Source: Pseudomonadota bacterium (GTDB taxonomy: Bacteria; Pseudomonadota; Alphaproteobacteria; Rhizobiales; Xanthobacteraceae). From it: 60,061 bases of DNA. The notes below the pieces were generated by a model. That model ran no database searches. It was not told the DNA's origin and worked only from the letters and a program-made list of their open reading frames with translations. Within the stretch, counting starts at the first letter, position 1. Each line of letters starts with the position of its first letter. Shown here piece by piece: positions 25,150 to 33,888 of the stretch. The translations under genes were made by a program, and so were the position numbers. The stretch is taken from the NCBI GenBank assembly GCA_023386885.1, contig JAEWIX010000065.1:1-60061 (forward strand). The letters are read 5' to 3'.

Positions 25150-26493
25150 ATGCTCGACGAAAAGCTCGAACCGATTTTCAATGAAGTGTTGCAGCGCAAC
25201 CCGGGTGAAAACGAGTTTCACCAGGCGGTGCGCGAAGTGCTGGACAGCCTCGGTGCCGTGATCGCCAAGCATCCACGCTATGCCGAGGCGGCGCTGATCG
25301 AGCGCATCTGCGAGCCGGAGCGGCAGATCATCTTCCGGGTGCCGTGGATCGACGACAACGGCAACGTCCGCATCAACCGCGGCTTCCGCGTCCAGTTCAA
25401 TTCGGCGCTCGGCCCCTACAAGGGCGGCCTGCGCTTCCACCCCAGCGTCTATCTCGGCACCATCAAGTTCCTCGGCTTCGAGCAGACCTTCAAGAATGCC
25501 CTGACCGGCCTGCCGATCGGCGGCGGCAAGGGCGGCTCCGACTTCGACCCCAAGGGCCGCAGCGAGCGCGAGATCATGCGCTTCTGCCAGTCCTTCATGC
25601 TGGAACTGCACCGCCACCTCGGCGAATACACCGACGTGCCGGCGGGCGACATCGGCGTCGGCCAGCGCGAAATCGGCTTCATGTTCGGCCAGTACAAGCG
25701 CATCACCAACCGCTACGAGTCCGGCGTGCTCACCGGCAAGGGCCTGACCTGGGGCGGCTCGCGGGTGCGCACCGAGGCCACCGGCTACGGCGCGTCGTAT
25801 TTCGTCGAGCGCATGCTCGGCACCCGCAAGCAGGGCTTCGACGGCAAGAAGGTGCTGGTCTCCGGCGCCGGCAACGTCGCCATCTACACCATGGAAAAGG
25901 TGGCGGAGTTCGGCGGCAAGGTGATCGCCTGTTCGGATTCCAACGGCTACGTGGTGGACGAGAAGGGCATCGACCTCGACCTGCTGAAGGAGATCAAGGA
26001 GAAGCGCCGCGGCCGCGTCGCCGATTACGCCAAGGCGCGCGGCAACGGCGCCAAGTTCATCCCCGGCGGCCGCCTCTGGGAAGTGCCGGCGGATATCGCG
26101 ATGCCGTCGGCGACCCAGAACGAACTCAACGGCACCGACGCCGCCACGCTGATCAAGAACGGCGTGATCGCGGTGGGCGAAGGCGCCAACATGCCCTGCA
26201 CCCCGGAAGCGGTGCACGCCTTCCTGCAGGCCAAGGTGCTGTTCGGTCCCGGCAAGGCGGCAAACGCCGGCGGCGTCGCCACCAGCGCGCTGGAGATGCA
26301 GCAGAACGCCTCGCGCGACTCGTGGACCTTCGAGGCCACCGAAGAGCGGCTGGCGACCATCATGCACAACATCCACGACACCTGCGCGCAGACCGCCGAG
26401 GAATACGGCTCGGCCGGCAACTACGTGCTCGGCGCCAATGTCGCCGGCTTCATCCGCGTCGCCGAGGCGATGCAGGCGATGGGCGTGGTGTAA
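25150..26493 (+). CDS. gdhA: NADP-specific glutamate dehydrogenase
   Basis: It catalyses reductive amination of 2-oxoglutarate to glutamate with NADPH, a high-ammonium assimilation route. The 447 residues equal the E. coli enzyme. Visible motifs are YKGGLRFHPSV and GLPIGGGKGGSDFDPKGR in the substrate domain and VSGAGNVAIYTMEK in the nucleotide domain. The start MLDEKLEP agrees with the family; a longer open frame upstream adds unrelated sequence. It looks monocistronic and is followed by a palindromic repeat. Confidence 0.98.
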   Translation: MLDEKLEPIFNEVLQRNPGENEFHQAVREVLDSLGAVIAKHPRYAEAALIERICEPERQIIFRVPWIDDNGNVRINRGFRVQFNSALGPYKGGLRFHPSVYLGTIKFLGFEQTFKNALTGLPIGGGKGGSDFDPKGRSEREIMRFCQSFMLELHRHLGEYTDVPAGDIGVGQREIGFMFGQYKRITNRYESGVLTGKGLTWGGSRVRTEATGYGASYFVERMLGTRKQGFDGKKVLVSGAGNVAIYTMEKVAEFGGKVIACSDSNGYVVDEKGIDLDLLKEIKEKRRGRVADYAKARGNGAKFIPGGRLWEVPADIAMPSATQNELNGTDAATLIKNGVIAVGEGANMPCTPEAVHAFLQAKVLFGPGKAANAGGVATSALEMQQNASRDSWTFEATEERLATIMHNIHDTCAQTAEEYGSAGNYVLGANVAGFIRVAEAMQAMGVV

Positions 26494-26502
26494 AGGCAAT
26501 GC

Positions 26503-26638
26503 CGTGTCCCGGGCGCGGCGCGGCGTAGAACGCCGCACCGCAGAACCGGGACCGTTTCAACGGTATCGTCCGCGATAGTCCCGGATCAGCGAAGCGGCAC
26601 GGCGCTGACGCTTGCGCCGCATCGCGTCCGGGACACGC
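26503..26638. repeat. palindromic intergenic repeat, family D
   Basis: It starts CGTGTCCCGGGCGCGGCGC and ends CGCATCGCGTCCGGGACACG, so its ends are near-perfect inverted copies. An inner GAACCGGGACC/TAGTCCCGGATC pairing gives a cruciform-like layout. It fills most of the 204 bp between gdhA and the EI24 gene. It resembles a multicopy non-coding repeat of Bradyrhizobium and Rhodopseudomonas genomes and may act as a gdhA terminator. Confidence 0.75.
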
Positions 26639-26697
26639 TCTTGCCTAACCCAATGTGCATCTCTACCTCTGCATTCGTTTTGCAGAGGAAGCCCGCC

Positions 26698-27453
26698 ATG
26701 CTCGACGCCGCCATCAAGGCGCTGACGCAAATCCTGTCGCCGCCGATGCGCGCCATCCTGTGGCGCTCGATCGGGCTCGCGCTGATTCTCATCGTGGTGC
26801 TGGCGGTGAGCCTGCAACGCCTGCTGAGCTGGCTCGCCACCTCCGGCATGGTGTGGGCGGAGGCAACGCTCGGCCCCGACTATCACACGCCGCTCAACGT
26901 GCTGTCGTGGATGGTGTCGATCGTTGCCGGCTTCGGCATCGTGTTCGGCGCGATCTTCCTGATGCCCGCGATCACCTCGCTGGTGGCGAGCGTGTTCGTC
27001 GACGACGTCGCCGATATCGTCGAGCGCGAGCACTATCCGGCGGAGCGCGTCGGCACCGCGCTGCCTTACGGCCTTGCGATCAGCGAGGGTATCAAGTTCG
27101 CCGCGCTGACGCTGCTGGTGTATCTGATCGCACTGCCGTTCGCGCTGTTCGCGGGGCTTGGCTTCATCGCGTTCTTCATCGCCACCGCCTGGCTGCTCGG
27201 CCGGCAGTATTTCGAATTCGCCGCGCTGCGCTTTCGCCCGGTCGAGGAAGCCAAGGCGATGCGACGTCATCACGCCGGCATGGTGTTCGCCGCCGGACTG
27301 ATCATCGCCGCCTTCGTCTCGATCCCGATCGTCAACTTCGCGACGCCGGTGTTCGCCATGGCGCTGATGGTGCATCTGCACAAGCAGCTCTCCGGCCCGC
27401 GCCCGGAGCTGATCGAGCCCGAACGCACACGGACCAGCGTGCCGACGGTGTAG
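26698..27453 (+). CDS. EI24-domain (CysZ-like) inner-membrane protein
   Basis: A 251-residue protein with four or more hydrophobic helices (IGLALILIVVLAVSLQRLL and two later pairs). Its EI24/CysZ family character shows in AITSLVASVFVDDVADIVE and AWLLGRQYFEFAALR. CysZ is a sulfate transporter; other EI24 proteins are uncharacterised. AGAGGA precedes the ATG. It is convergent with nth, with four bases between the stop codons. Confidence 0.87.
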   Translation: MLDAAIKALTQILSPPMRAILWRSIGLALILIVVLAVSLQRLLSWLATSGMVWAEATLGPDYHTPLNVLSWMVSIVAGFGIVFGAIFLMPAITSLVASVFVDDVADIVEREHYPAERVGTALPYGLAISEGIKFAALTLLVYLIALPFALFAGLGFIAFFIATAWLLGRQYFEFAALRFRPVEEAKAMRRHHAGMVFAAGLIIAAFVSIPIVNFATPVFAMALMVHLHKQLSGPRPELIEPERTRTSVPTV

Positions 27454-27457
27454 CGCG

Positions 27458-28279
27458 TTACACCGTCTTCTCCGGCCACTGACACAGATCGTTGATCAGG
27501 CAGACCTCGCAGCGTGGCTTGCGCGCAAGGCAGGTGTAGCGGCCGTGCAGGATCAGCCAGTGATGCGCGTGCAGCATGAACTCGGGCGGAATCACCCGCT
27601 CGAGATTCAACTCCACCTCCAGCGGCGTCTTGCCCGGCGCCATGCCGGTGCGGTTACCGACGCGAAAGACGTGCGTGTCCACCGCCATGGTCGGCTGTCC
27701 GAACGCCATGTTGAGCACGACATTGGCGGTCTTGCGCCCGGCCCCCGGCAGCGACTCCAGTTCGGCACGGGTGCGCGGGACCTCGCCGTTGAACTGCGCG
27801 ATCAGTTTCCCCGACAACGCGATGACATTCTTCGCCTTGGTGCGGTAGAGCCCGATGGTCTTGATGTACTCGCGCAGCCGCTCCTCGCCGAGCGCCAGCA
27901 TCTTCGCCGGCGTGTCCGCGATCGGAAACAACTCCCGCGTCGCCTTGTTGACCCCGGCGTCGGTTGCCTGCGCCGACAGCACCACCGCCACCAGGAGAGT
28001 GAACGGGTTGAGATGCTCCAGTTCGCCCCGCGGCTCCGGGTTGGCTTCCTGGAAACGGCGGAAGGCCTCATGGACCTCGGCGGCGGTCCAGGGTTTGGGT
28101 TTGGAGGCGGCAACCCGCTTTTTGGCGGCCTTCCGAACGGTCTTCGCGCCCGCCGCAAGCGGCGATTTCGCGCCATTGTTTCGCCGCGGCTTTGCCGCAA
28201 GATTCCCGTCGCGTTTTGCAGCCGATCCGGCGGCTTTCGATGTCGATCCGGTCGCGGATCGGTGGATGCTTTTGGCCAT
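27458..28279 (-). CDS. nth: endonuclease III
   Basis: A base-excision-repair DNA glycosylase/AP lyase removing oxidised pyrimidines. The core has the helix-hairpin-helix LPGAGRKTANVVL with catalytic Lys, the catalytic Asp in VDTHVFR, and a C-terminal [4Fe-4S] ligand set C-x6-C-x2-C-x5-C. The 273 residues include an extra Lys/Ala/Arg-rich N-terminal tail of about 60 residues, probably disordered and DNA-binding. It is divergent from DUF2244 with only 21 bp between the starts. Confidence 0.97.
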   Translation of the reverse strand: MAKSIHRSATGSTSKAAGSAAKRDGNLAAKPRRNNGAKSPLAAGAKTVRKAAKKRVAASKPKPWTAAEVHEAFRRFQEANPEPRGELEHLNPFTLLVAVVLSAQATDAGVNKATRELFPIADTPAKMLALGEERLREYIKTIGLYRTKAKNVIALSGKLIAQFNGEVPRTRAELESLPGAGRKTANVVLNMAFGQPTMAVDTHVFRVGNRTGMAPGKTPLEVELNLERVIPPEFMLHAHHWLILHGRYTCLARKPRCEVCLINDLCQWPEKTV

Positions 28280-28300
28280 GATCGGGTATAATGACAGGCC

Positions 28301-28819
28301 ATGACCGCAGGCAACGACTTTGACGATGCCCTCCCCCCGGAGCCGGAATTGTTTTCGGCCCTGCTGGTGCCGCATCGGTCGTTGAGCCGGAAAGGTTTCG
28401 CGGTGCTGATGGCCGTCATCAGCGTCCTTAATTTCACCGCCGGCATGATCTTCCTGTTCAAGGGCGCATGGCCGGTGCTGTTCTTCTTCCTGCTCGACGT
28501 GCTGGCGATCTACTGGGCGTTCAAGATCAATTTCCGCGACGCCAAGGCGACCGAGGAAATTTCCATCACCTCATCCGAGTTGCGCGTCCGCAAGACCGAT
28601 CATCGCGGAACGGCGACGGAATGGGTGTTCAATCCGCTCTGGGTGCGGCTCGACCAGACCGTGCATCAGGAATTCGGCATCGAGCGGCTGTGTCTGGTGT
28701 CGCGCGGGCGCAGCCTCGCCATCGCGCAGTTTCTCGGCCCCGACGAGAAATCGAGTTTCGCCAGCGCACTGACCAACGCCCTGCAAGCGGCGAAACGCGG
28801 CCCGGTCTATAATCATTGA
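28301..28819 (+). CDS. DUF2244 membrane protein
   Basis: A 172-residue protein with two adjacent transmembrane helices (VLMAVISVLNFTAGMIFLF and WPVLFFFLLDVLAIYWAF) and then a cytoplasmic beta-rich domain. This is the pattern of DUF2244, an uncharacterised integral membrane family of Alphaproteobacteria. It is divergent from nth and followed by a family E repeat eight bases after its stop. Confidence 0.85.
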   Translation: MTAGNDFDDALPPEPELFSALLVPHRSLSRKGFAVLMAVISVLNFTAGMIFLFKGAWPVLFFFLLDVLAIYWAFKINFRDAKATEEISITSSELRVRKTDHRGTATEWVFNPLWVRLDQTVHQEFGIERLCLVSRGRSLAIAQFLGPDEKSSFASALTNALQAAKRGPVYNH

Positions 28820-28826
28820 CCTGAGA

Positions 28827-28881
28827 CATAGCGTTTTCGAGCGAAGTGGGTACCGGTTCGCGTCAAGAAAACGCGTCAAAC
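28827..28881. repeat. inverted-end intergenic repeat, family E copy 1
   Basis: It contains CATAGCGTTTTC at the left and AAGAAAACGCGTCAAAC at the right, so GCGTTTTC and GAAAACGC are inverted ends. GGGTACCGGTTCGCGT lies between them. A second copy with nearly the same blocks lies at 41861-41939. It fills the DUF2244 to AraC-OGT gap. Confidence 0.75.
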
Positions 28882-28949
28882 AGAAATCAAGACGCCCGCT
28901 CCGTTCTTATCGGAGCGGAGTTCTTGTCGGGAAACGGGTGGTTGCGAGC

Positions 28950-29870
28950 ATGGCGAAGTCCTACATCGACAGCATGATGAACCTCGCCACCCAGGAGCAC
29001 CGCCTCGCTAAACCGGGACCGCAGGACGCCGCGCTGCGCGACTACGACAGCGTGCGCCGGGCCATTGCTTTCATCTCGGCGCACTGGCGCGAGCAACCGA
29101 CCATCGAGGCCATCGCCGACGCGGCCGGGCTGACACCGGATGAACTGCACCATCTGTTCCGGCGCTGGGCCGGGCTGACGCCGAAGGCCTTCATGCAGGC
29201 GCTGACGCTCGATCACGCCAAGGGCCTGCTGCGCGACTCCGCAAGCATCCTCGATGCCGCGCTCGACTCCGGTCTGTCGGGGCCGGGCCGACTGCACGAT
29301 CTGTTCGTGACGCATGAAGCGATGTCACCCGGCGAATGGAAAGCCGGCGGCGCCGGCATGACGTTGCGTTACGGTTTTCACCCCTCGCCGTTCGGCACGG
29401 CGATCGTCATCGCCAGCGGTCGCGGCCTTGCCGGGCTTGCGTTCGCCGATCCCGGCGACGAGATAACCGCGCTGGCCGACATGCGGCGGCGGTGGCCGCG
29501 CGCCGAATGCATCGAGGATCACGCCGGCACCGCCGCGATGGCGCAACGCATCTTCGACACGCGGCTGTGGCGGCCAGATCAGCCGTTGCGCGTGGTGCTG
29601 ATCGGCACCGACTTCGAAGTACGAGTATGGGAATCGTTGTTGAAGATTCCGATGGGCCGCGCCACCACCTATTCGGACATCGCATGCAATGTGCAAAATC
29701 CGAAAGCCTCGCGCGCCGTCGGCGCCGCCGTCGGCCGCAACCCGATCTCGTTCGTGGTGCCGTGCCATCGCGTGATCGGCAAGAGCGGCGCGCTCACCGG
29801 CTATCACTGGGGCATTACCCGCAAGCAGGCGATGCTGGGCTGGGAAGCCGGACAAGTCAGCGCGGCGTAA
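28950..29870 (+). CDS. AraC-HTH / methylated-DNA-protein-cysteine methyltransferase fusion
   Basis: The 306 residues begin with an AraC-type double HTH (about 25-125: IEAIADAAGLTPDELHHLFR and LTPKAFMQALTLDHAKGLL). An O6-alkylguanine-DNA alkyltransferase domain follows, with the acceptor Cys in VVPCHRVIG (C272) and GRATTYSDIA upstream. It resembles E. coli Ada without the N-terminal zinc domain that senses methylphosphotriesters. It should repair O6-methylguanine; whether it activates transcription is uncertain. The ATG at 28950 was chosen; a GTG at 28938 is possible. Confidence 0.93.
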   Translation: MAKSYIDSMMNLATQEHRLAKPGPQDAALRDYDSVRRAIAFISAHWREQPTIEAIADAAGLTPDELHHLFRRWAGLTPKAFMQALTLDHAKGLLRDSASILDAALDSGLSGPGRLHDLFVTHEAMSPGEWKAGGAGMTLRYGFHPSPFGTAIVIASGRGLAGLAFADPGDEITALADMRRRWPRAECIEDHAGTAAMAQRIFDTRLWRPDQPLRVVLIGTDFEVRVWESLLKIPMGRATTYSDIACNVQNPKASRAVGAAVGRNPISFVVPCHRVIGKSGALTGYHWGITRKQAMLGWEAGQVSAA

Positions 29871-29898
29871 CCCGCCGCGCCGAGATTGCACAAGACGA

Positions 29899-30522
29899 TT
29901 ACGCCGCGAGATCGAGCACGGATGCGACGGTCGCGTCGGCGTTGAGCCGATAGATCACCGGCACGCCGGTCGCGAGTTCGCGCTTGAGAATGTTCTCGGG
30001 CGTCAGCTTCTCGAGCACCATGATCAGCGCGCGCAGCGAGTTACCATGCGCCGCCACCAGCGTGCGTTCGCCGCGCAACACGCACGGCAATATCTCCTGC
30101 ACGAAATACGGCAGCGTGCGTGCCAGCGTATCCTTCAGGCTCTCGCCGCCCGGCGGTGGCACGTCGTAGGAACGGCGCCAGACGTGAACTTGTTCTTCGC
30201 CCCACTTCTTGCGCGCATCGTCCTTGTTGAGGCCCGAGAGATCGCCGTAGTCGCGTTCGTTCAACGCGAGATTTTTATGAATCGGCAATCCGCTCTGGCT
30301 CATCTCCTTCAGGATAATATCGAGCGTGTTTTGCGCCCGCGTCAGCGCCGAGGTGAAGGCGACATCAAAGGTCAGCCCTTGCGCTTTCAGCTTGCGCCCT
30401 GCTTCAGCGGCCTCCTTGCGCCCCTGTTCGGTAAGGTCGGGATCTTTCCAGCCGGTGAAAAGGTTCTTCAGATTCCATTCGCTCTGGCCGTGACGCACGA
30501 GGACGAGAAGTCGATCGCTCAT
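29899..30522 (-). CDS. gpmA: 2,3-bisphosphoglycerate-dependent phosphoglycerate mutase
   Basis: It interconverts 3- and 2-phosphoglycerate. The 207-residue form is the short type found in Rhizobiales. The phospho-acceptor motif is LVRHGQSEWN with H11, and the second catalytic His is in VAAHGNSLRA. YDVPPPGGESLKDT is also typical. The start MSDRLL was preferred over an ATG five codons upstream. It follows dapB by 62 bp on the same strand and could be co-transcribed. Confidence 0.96.
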   Translation of the reverse strand: MSDRLLVLVRHGQSEWNLKNLFTGWKDPDLTEQGRKEAAEAGRKLKAQGLTFDVAFTSALTRAQNTLDIILKEMSQSGLPIHKNLALNERDYGDLSGLNKDDARKKWGEEQVHVWRRSYDVPPPGGESLKDTLARTLPYFVQEILPCVLRGERTLVAAHGNSLRALIMVLEKLTPENILKRELATGVPVIYRLNADATVASVLDLAA

Positions 30523-30584
30523 TCTTTCCGTTTCCATTTCGTGTTTGCGATGGTCGTCGCGCGAGAGCCGACGACACTTGTCTG

Positions 30585-31400
30585 TCAGAAATCGCTCAGG
30601 CCGAGCACATCGGCCATCGAATACAATCCCGGCGGCTTGCCTTGCGCCCACATCGCCGCCTTCAGCGCGCCGTGCGCGAAGATCATGCGATCTTCGGCCT
30701 TGTGCGAGAGTTCGATGCGCTCATAGGGTCCGGCGAAGACCACGGTGTGATCGCCGGTCACCGTGCCGCCGCGCAACGCGGCGAAACCGATGTCGCCCTC
30801 GCGACGCGCGCCAGTGATGCCGTCGCGGCCCCGCGCCGAGTGATCCTGCAACCTGATATCGCGGCCTGCCGCCGCTGCTTCGCCAAGCATCAACGCGGTG
30901 CCGGAGGGTGCGTCGATTTTCGCCTTGTGATGCATCTCGACGATTTCGATATCGAAGTTCGGGTCGAGCGAGCGCGCCACGCGCTTTACCAGCGCCGCGA
31001 GCAGATTGACGCCGAGGCTCATGTTTCCGGCCTGCACCACCACGGCCTGCTTGGTCACGCTCTTGATGATCGCATTGTCGGAGGGCGACAAGCCGGTGGT
31101 GCCGATCACATGCACCAGTCCGCGCTGGGCGGCGATGGCGACATTGGCAATGGTGGCGCGCGGCACGGTGAAATCGAGAATGCCGTCGGCCTTGGACGAC
31201 AGCGACCACAGGTCCGCCGAGACTTCCACGCCGGTCGGCGGCAGGCCCGCCAGCGTGCCGGCATCCTGCCCGACCCATTCCGAGCCCGGCGCCTCGAGCG
31301 CGCCGGTGACGACGGCACCCTTGGTCTCGGAGATCGCGCGCATCAGCGCGCGGCCCATTCGGCCGCCGGCCCCCGCAACGATCAATCGCATTTCCGACAT
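30585..31400 (-). CDS. dapB: 4-hydroxy-tetrahydrodipicolinate reductase
   Basis: DapB reduces the DapA product with NAD(P)H in lysine and meso-diaminopimelate synthesis. The 271 residues show the nucleotide motif VAGAGGRMGRALMRAI and the catalytic/substrate motif MHHKAKIDAPSGTALML. The length is normal. The start MSEMRL is followed directly by the Rossmann strand. It precedes gpmA. Confidence 0.97.
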   Translation of the reverse strand: MSEMRLIVAGAGGRMGRALMRAISETKGAVVTGALEAPGSEWVGQDAGTLAGLPPTGVEVSADLWSLSSKADGILDFTVPRATIANVAIAAQRGLVHVIGTTGLSPSDNAIIKSVTKQAVVVQAGNMSLGVNLLAALVKRVARSLDPNFDIEIVEMHHKAKIDAPSGTALMLGEAAAAGRDIRLQDHSARGRDGITGARREGDIGFAALRGGTVTGDHTVVFAGPYERIELSHKAEDRMIFAHGALKAAMWAQGKPPGLYSMADVLGLSDF

Positions 31401-31463
31401 GGTACGGACCTCAATGATGTCGCGGTATAGCGGGGACACAGCGTCCCGGCAACCAAGGTCGCG

Positions 31464-31769
31464 TCAAGGCTGCGGCCCGTCATAACCCTCGATCACCACG
31501 ATATCGCCTTCCGAATAGGGTTTGCGCGCCTTGATCAGCGCTTGATATTCCGGCGACTCGTAGCAGGCCAACGCGGTCTCGTAGTCCTTGAACTCGATGA
31601 CGACGTTGCGTGAACGGGACGAACCTTCCTTACTTTCGAAGTTGCCGCCGCGAATGAGGAACCTGGCACCGTACTTGTGAAACAGCGCGCCGTTGTGGGC
31701 GACGTAATCGCGCTTGTAGCCATCGAGATCATGCACGTCGACGCGCCCGATCCAGTATCCCTTCGCCAT
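31464..31769 (-). CDS. DUF1330 family protein
   Basis: A 101-residue cytoplasmic protein of the dimeric alpha/beta-barrel type, with GYWIGRVDVHDLDGYKRDYV, FLIRGGNFESKEG, VVIEFKDYETALACYESPEY and a closing IVVIEGYDG. This is the DUF1330 pattern. No activity is established. It lies 12 bp downstream of pyrF and is likely in one transcript with it. Confidence 0.9.
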   Translation of the reverse strand: MAKGYWIGRVDVHDLDGYKRDYVAHNGALFHKYGARFLIRGGNFESKEGSSRSRNVVIEFKDYETALACYESPEYQALIKARKPYSEGDIVVIEGYDGPQP

Positions 31770-31781
31770 TGCTCTCTCCCG

Positions 31782-32492
31782 TCAGTTTTTTGTCTGTTGG
31801 ATGTCCGCGACGATCGCATCCGCCGCGGCCTTCGGATCGCTCGCCGCTATCACCGGCCGGCCGACCACCAGATAATCAGCACCGGCCGCGATCGCTCGCG
31901 CCGGTGTCATGATCCGTTTCTGATCGCCGATGTCGCTGCCGGCGGGCCGAATGCCCGGCGTTACCAGACTCATGTTTGCGCCCGCGATGGGGCGGAGACT
32001 GGCGGCTTCCTCGGCCGAGCACACGATGCCATGGATGCCGAGCCCCTTGGCTTGCTCGGCGCGATGCCGCACCAGATCGGACACGCCGAGCCGATAGCCG
32101 GCGGCTTGCAGATCGGCTTCGTCATAAGACGTGAGCACCGTGACGGCGAGTATCTTCAAGCCCGATCCGGCACTGGCTTCGACCGCGGCCTTCATGGTTT
32201 GCGGATAGGCGTGGACGGTCAGGAACGTTGCGCCGAGACCCGCGACGCTCTCGACGCCGCTTGCGACCGTGTTGCCGATGTCGTGCAGCTTGAGGTCGAG
32301 AAAGACTTTCTTGCCGGCTTCCGCGAGTTGCCGCACCAGCGGCAGCCCGCCGGCGTAAGCGAGCTGATAGCCGATCTTGTAGAACGTCACGCTATCACCG
32401 AGCCGCGCGATCATCGCCTCTGCGGCGGGCACGTTCGGAACGTCGAGCGCAACGATCAAGCGATCACGCGAGGGAATGGCATTCTCAGTCAT
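31782..32492 (-). CDS. pyrF: orotidine 5'-phosphate decarboxylase
   Basis: The enzyme decarboxylates OMP to UMP, the last step of pyrimidine synthesis. The 236 residues form a TIM barrel with LIVALDVP at the first strand, the catalytic FLDLKLHDIGNT segment (Asp-Lys-Asp array) and VTPGIRPAGSDIGDQKR at the phosphate loop. Its start overlaps the upstream FMN reductase stop by eight bases, so the two are coupled. Confidence 0.97.
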   Translation of the reverse strand: MTENAIPSRDRLIVALDVPNVPAAEAMIARLGDSVTFYKIGYQLAYAGGLPLVRQLAEAGKKVFLDLKLHDIGNTVASGVESVAGLGATFLTVHAYPQTMKAAVEASAGSGLKILAVTVLTSYDEADLQAAGYRLGVSDLVRHRAEQAKGLGIHGIVCSAEEAASLRPIAGANMSLVTPGIRPAGSDIGDQKRIMTPARAIAAGADYLVVGRPVIAASDPKAAADAIVADIQQTKN

Positions 32493-33072
32493 GTTGCCTC
32501 ATCTGTTCCGCGACATCGATCAACTGTCGCGCCATGGCCGTCAGCATGTCGCGATCATTGCCAGACTTAAGCCGGTCCATATCGTCGTAGGCCTGATCGG
32601 CGGCCGACAGCGACAACTGCGTCGGGATGACTGTGACGCGGCATCCGGACAGCATCAAGCGCAGCATCATCAGGCTTCGCGCGCCGCCGAACCGGCCCGT
32701 CGACGCCGACGCCAATGCAAACGGACGCCCGCGCATCGCATGTCCGAGCGGTTCGTCACGTTCACGCACCCGCGTCACCCAGTCGAGCGCGTTCTTGAGC
32801 AGTGGCGGCGGCGAGGAATTGTATTCGGGACTGACCAGCAGCACCCCGTGATGAATGCCGATCAGCCGCTTGAGCTTGACGGCCTCGGTCGGCACGCCGG
32901 ATCTCGCCTCGAGATCACCGTCGTAGATCGGGAGTGGGAAGTCGGCGAGCGAGATGAGCGAAACATCTGCGCCGGCTTCGGCCAGTTCGACCATCGCCGC
33001 GCCCGCGAGACGTACGTTATGCGATCCGCTGCGCAGGGAACCCGGAATGATCAGAATTTTCAAGGGGCTCAT
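32485..33072 (-). CDS. NADPH-dependent FMN reductase-like flavodoxin-fold protein
   Basis: The 195 residues show a flavodoxin-like fold with the FMN phosphate loop PGSLRSGSHN near the N-terminus and the isoalloxazine loop VSPEYNSSPPPLLKNALDW. This is the NAD(P)H:FMN/quinone/azo reductase family (ArsH/ChrR-like). The start MSPLKILI was chosen; a GTG five codons earlier is possible. It heads the pyrF-DUF1330 run. The 122 bp upstream contain no gene. Confidence 0.92.
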   Translation of the reverse strand: MSPLKILIIPGSLRSGSHNVRLAGAAMVELAEAGADVSLISLADFPLPIYDGDLEARSGVPTEAVKLKRLIGIHHGVLLVSPEYNSSPPPLLKNALDWVTRVRERDEPLGHAMRGRPFALASASTGRFGGARSLMMLRLMLSGCRVTVIPTQLSLSAADQAYDDMDRLKSGNDRDMLTAMARQLIDVAEQMRQHD

Positions 33073-33194
33073 GTCGGACAAGCCCACCTTGATCGCGCCT
33101 GCTCCGTTCGAGAGACTGCTGTTCGAACCAATGAATCAGTTCGCATAAGTCATGTCGTATCCAGCTTCGCCTCTCCAGCGGTTTTGCCAGAGGG

Positions 33195-33797
33195 TCAGCC
33201 CTTGCGATACACCCAGACGCGCGCCGGCGGAAGGTTCATCCAGATCCGTTCCGAAGCCTCGGTGGATACGCCCGGCAAGGATTTTGGAATCGGCGGTGTC
33301 ACCGAATAGGTGAACTGCACGAAAGGCGCTCCCGGACTGAGCGCCGAGAAAGCATCCCGGATCAGTTTCAGCCGGGTCAGCATCGGCTTGGTCACCAGCG
33401 GCAGACCCGACACCACGGCGGACGCGGGCGCCATCAACACCTTCGACAGCGAATCCCGCAGCACATAGGCATCGCCCTGAACCACGGTGGCTTGCGGATA
33501 GCGGTCGCGCAGCAACGCGCAGAAACCGGGGTTGTATTCAACCAGCACGAGCCGGCTTTGCTCGACGCCGTGCTCGATCAGCGCACTGGTGATCGCGCCG
33601 GTGCCCGGCCCCAGTTCGACAACGGGACCGGTCGCGTGAGCATCGACATACTGCGCCATGGTGCGGGCGAGAACGCGACCCGACGGCATCACCGCGCCCA
33701 TATGCAACGGCTTCTCGATCCATGAGCGAAGAAAGCGAACCTCGTCATCGAGACGAGGCGGCTTCTTCAACACGCGCACGGATGGTTGCAGGGACAT
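33195..33797 (-). CDS. pmtA: phospholipid N-methyltransferase PmtA
   Basis: PmtA methylates phosphatidylethanolamine with SAM, giving phosphatidylcholine, a major rhizobial membrane lipid. The 200-residue product has the SAM motif VVELGPGTGAIT, VLVEYNPGFCALLRDRYP, VQGDAYVLRD and VSGLPLVTKP, and ends NLPPARVWVYRK. This is the rhizobial, not the Rhodobacter, type. From memory, Bradyrhizobium japonicum pmtA lies beside dnaKJ, as here. The start MSLQPSVRV was preferred over an ATG 13 codons upstream. Confidence 0.92.
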   Translation of the reverse strand: MSLQPSVRVLKKPPRLDDEVRFLRSWIEKPLHMGAVMPSGRVLARTMAQYVDAHATGPVVELGPGTGAITSALIEHGVEQSRLVLVEYNPGFCALLRDRYPQATVVQGDAYVLRDSLSKVLMAPASAVVSGLPLVTKPMLTRLKLIRDAFSALSPGAPFVQFTYSVTPPIPKSLPGVSTEASERIWMNLPPARVWVYRKG

Positions 33798-33888
33798 TTC
33801 GTACCCAGAGAGGGGCCACGGTCGGTAGGATGTCAAATTCTATTCACAAAGACGTAACGCGCGCCGATAAACCGGTCAAGCGAAAGGC

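Noticed and set aside
25051..26538. 495-codon open frame antisense to gdhA
   Set aside because: The composition is Ala/His/Arg-biased with no family motif, while gdhA on the other strand is unmistakable.
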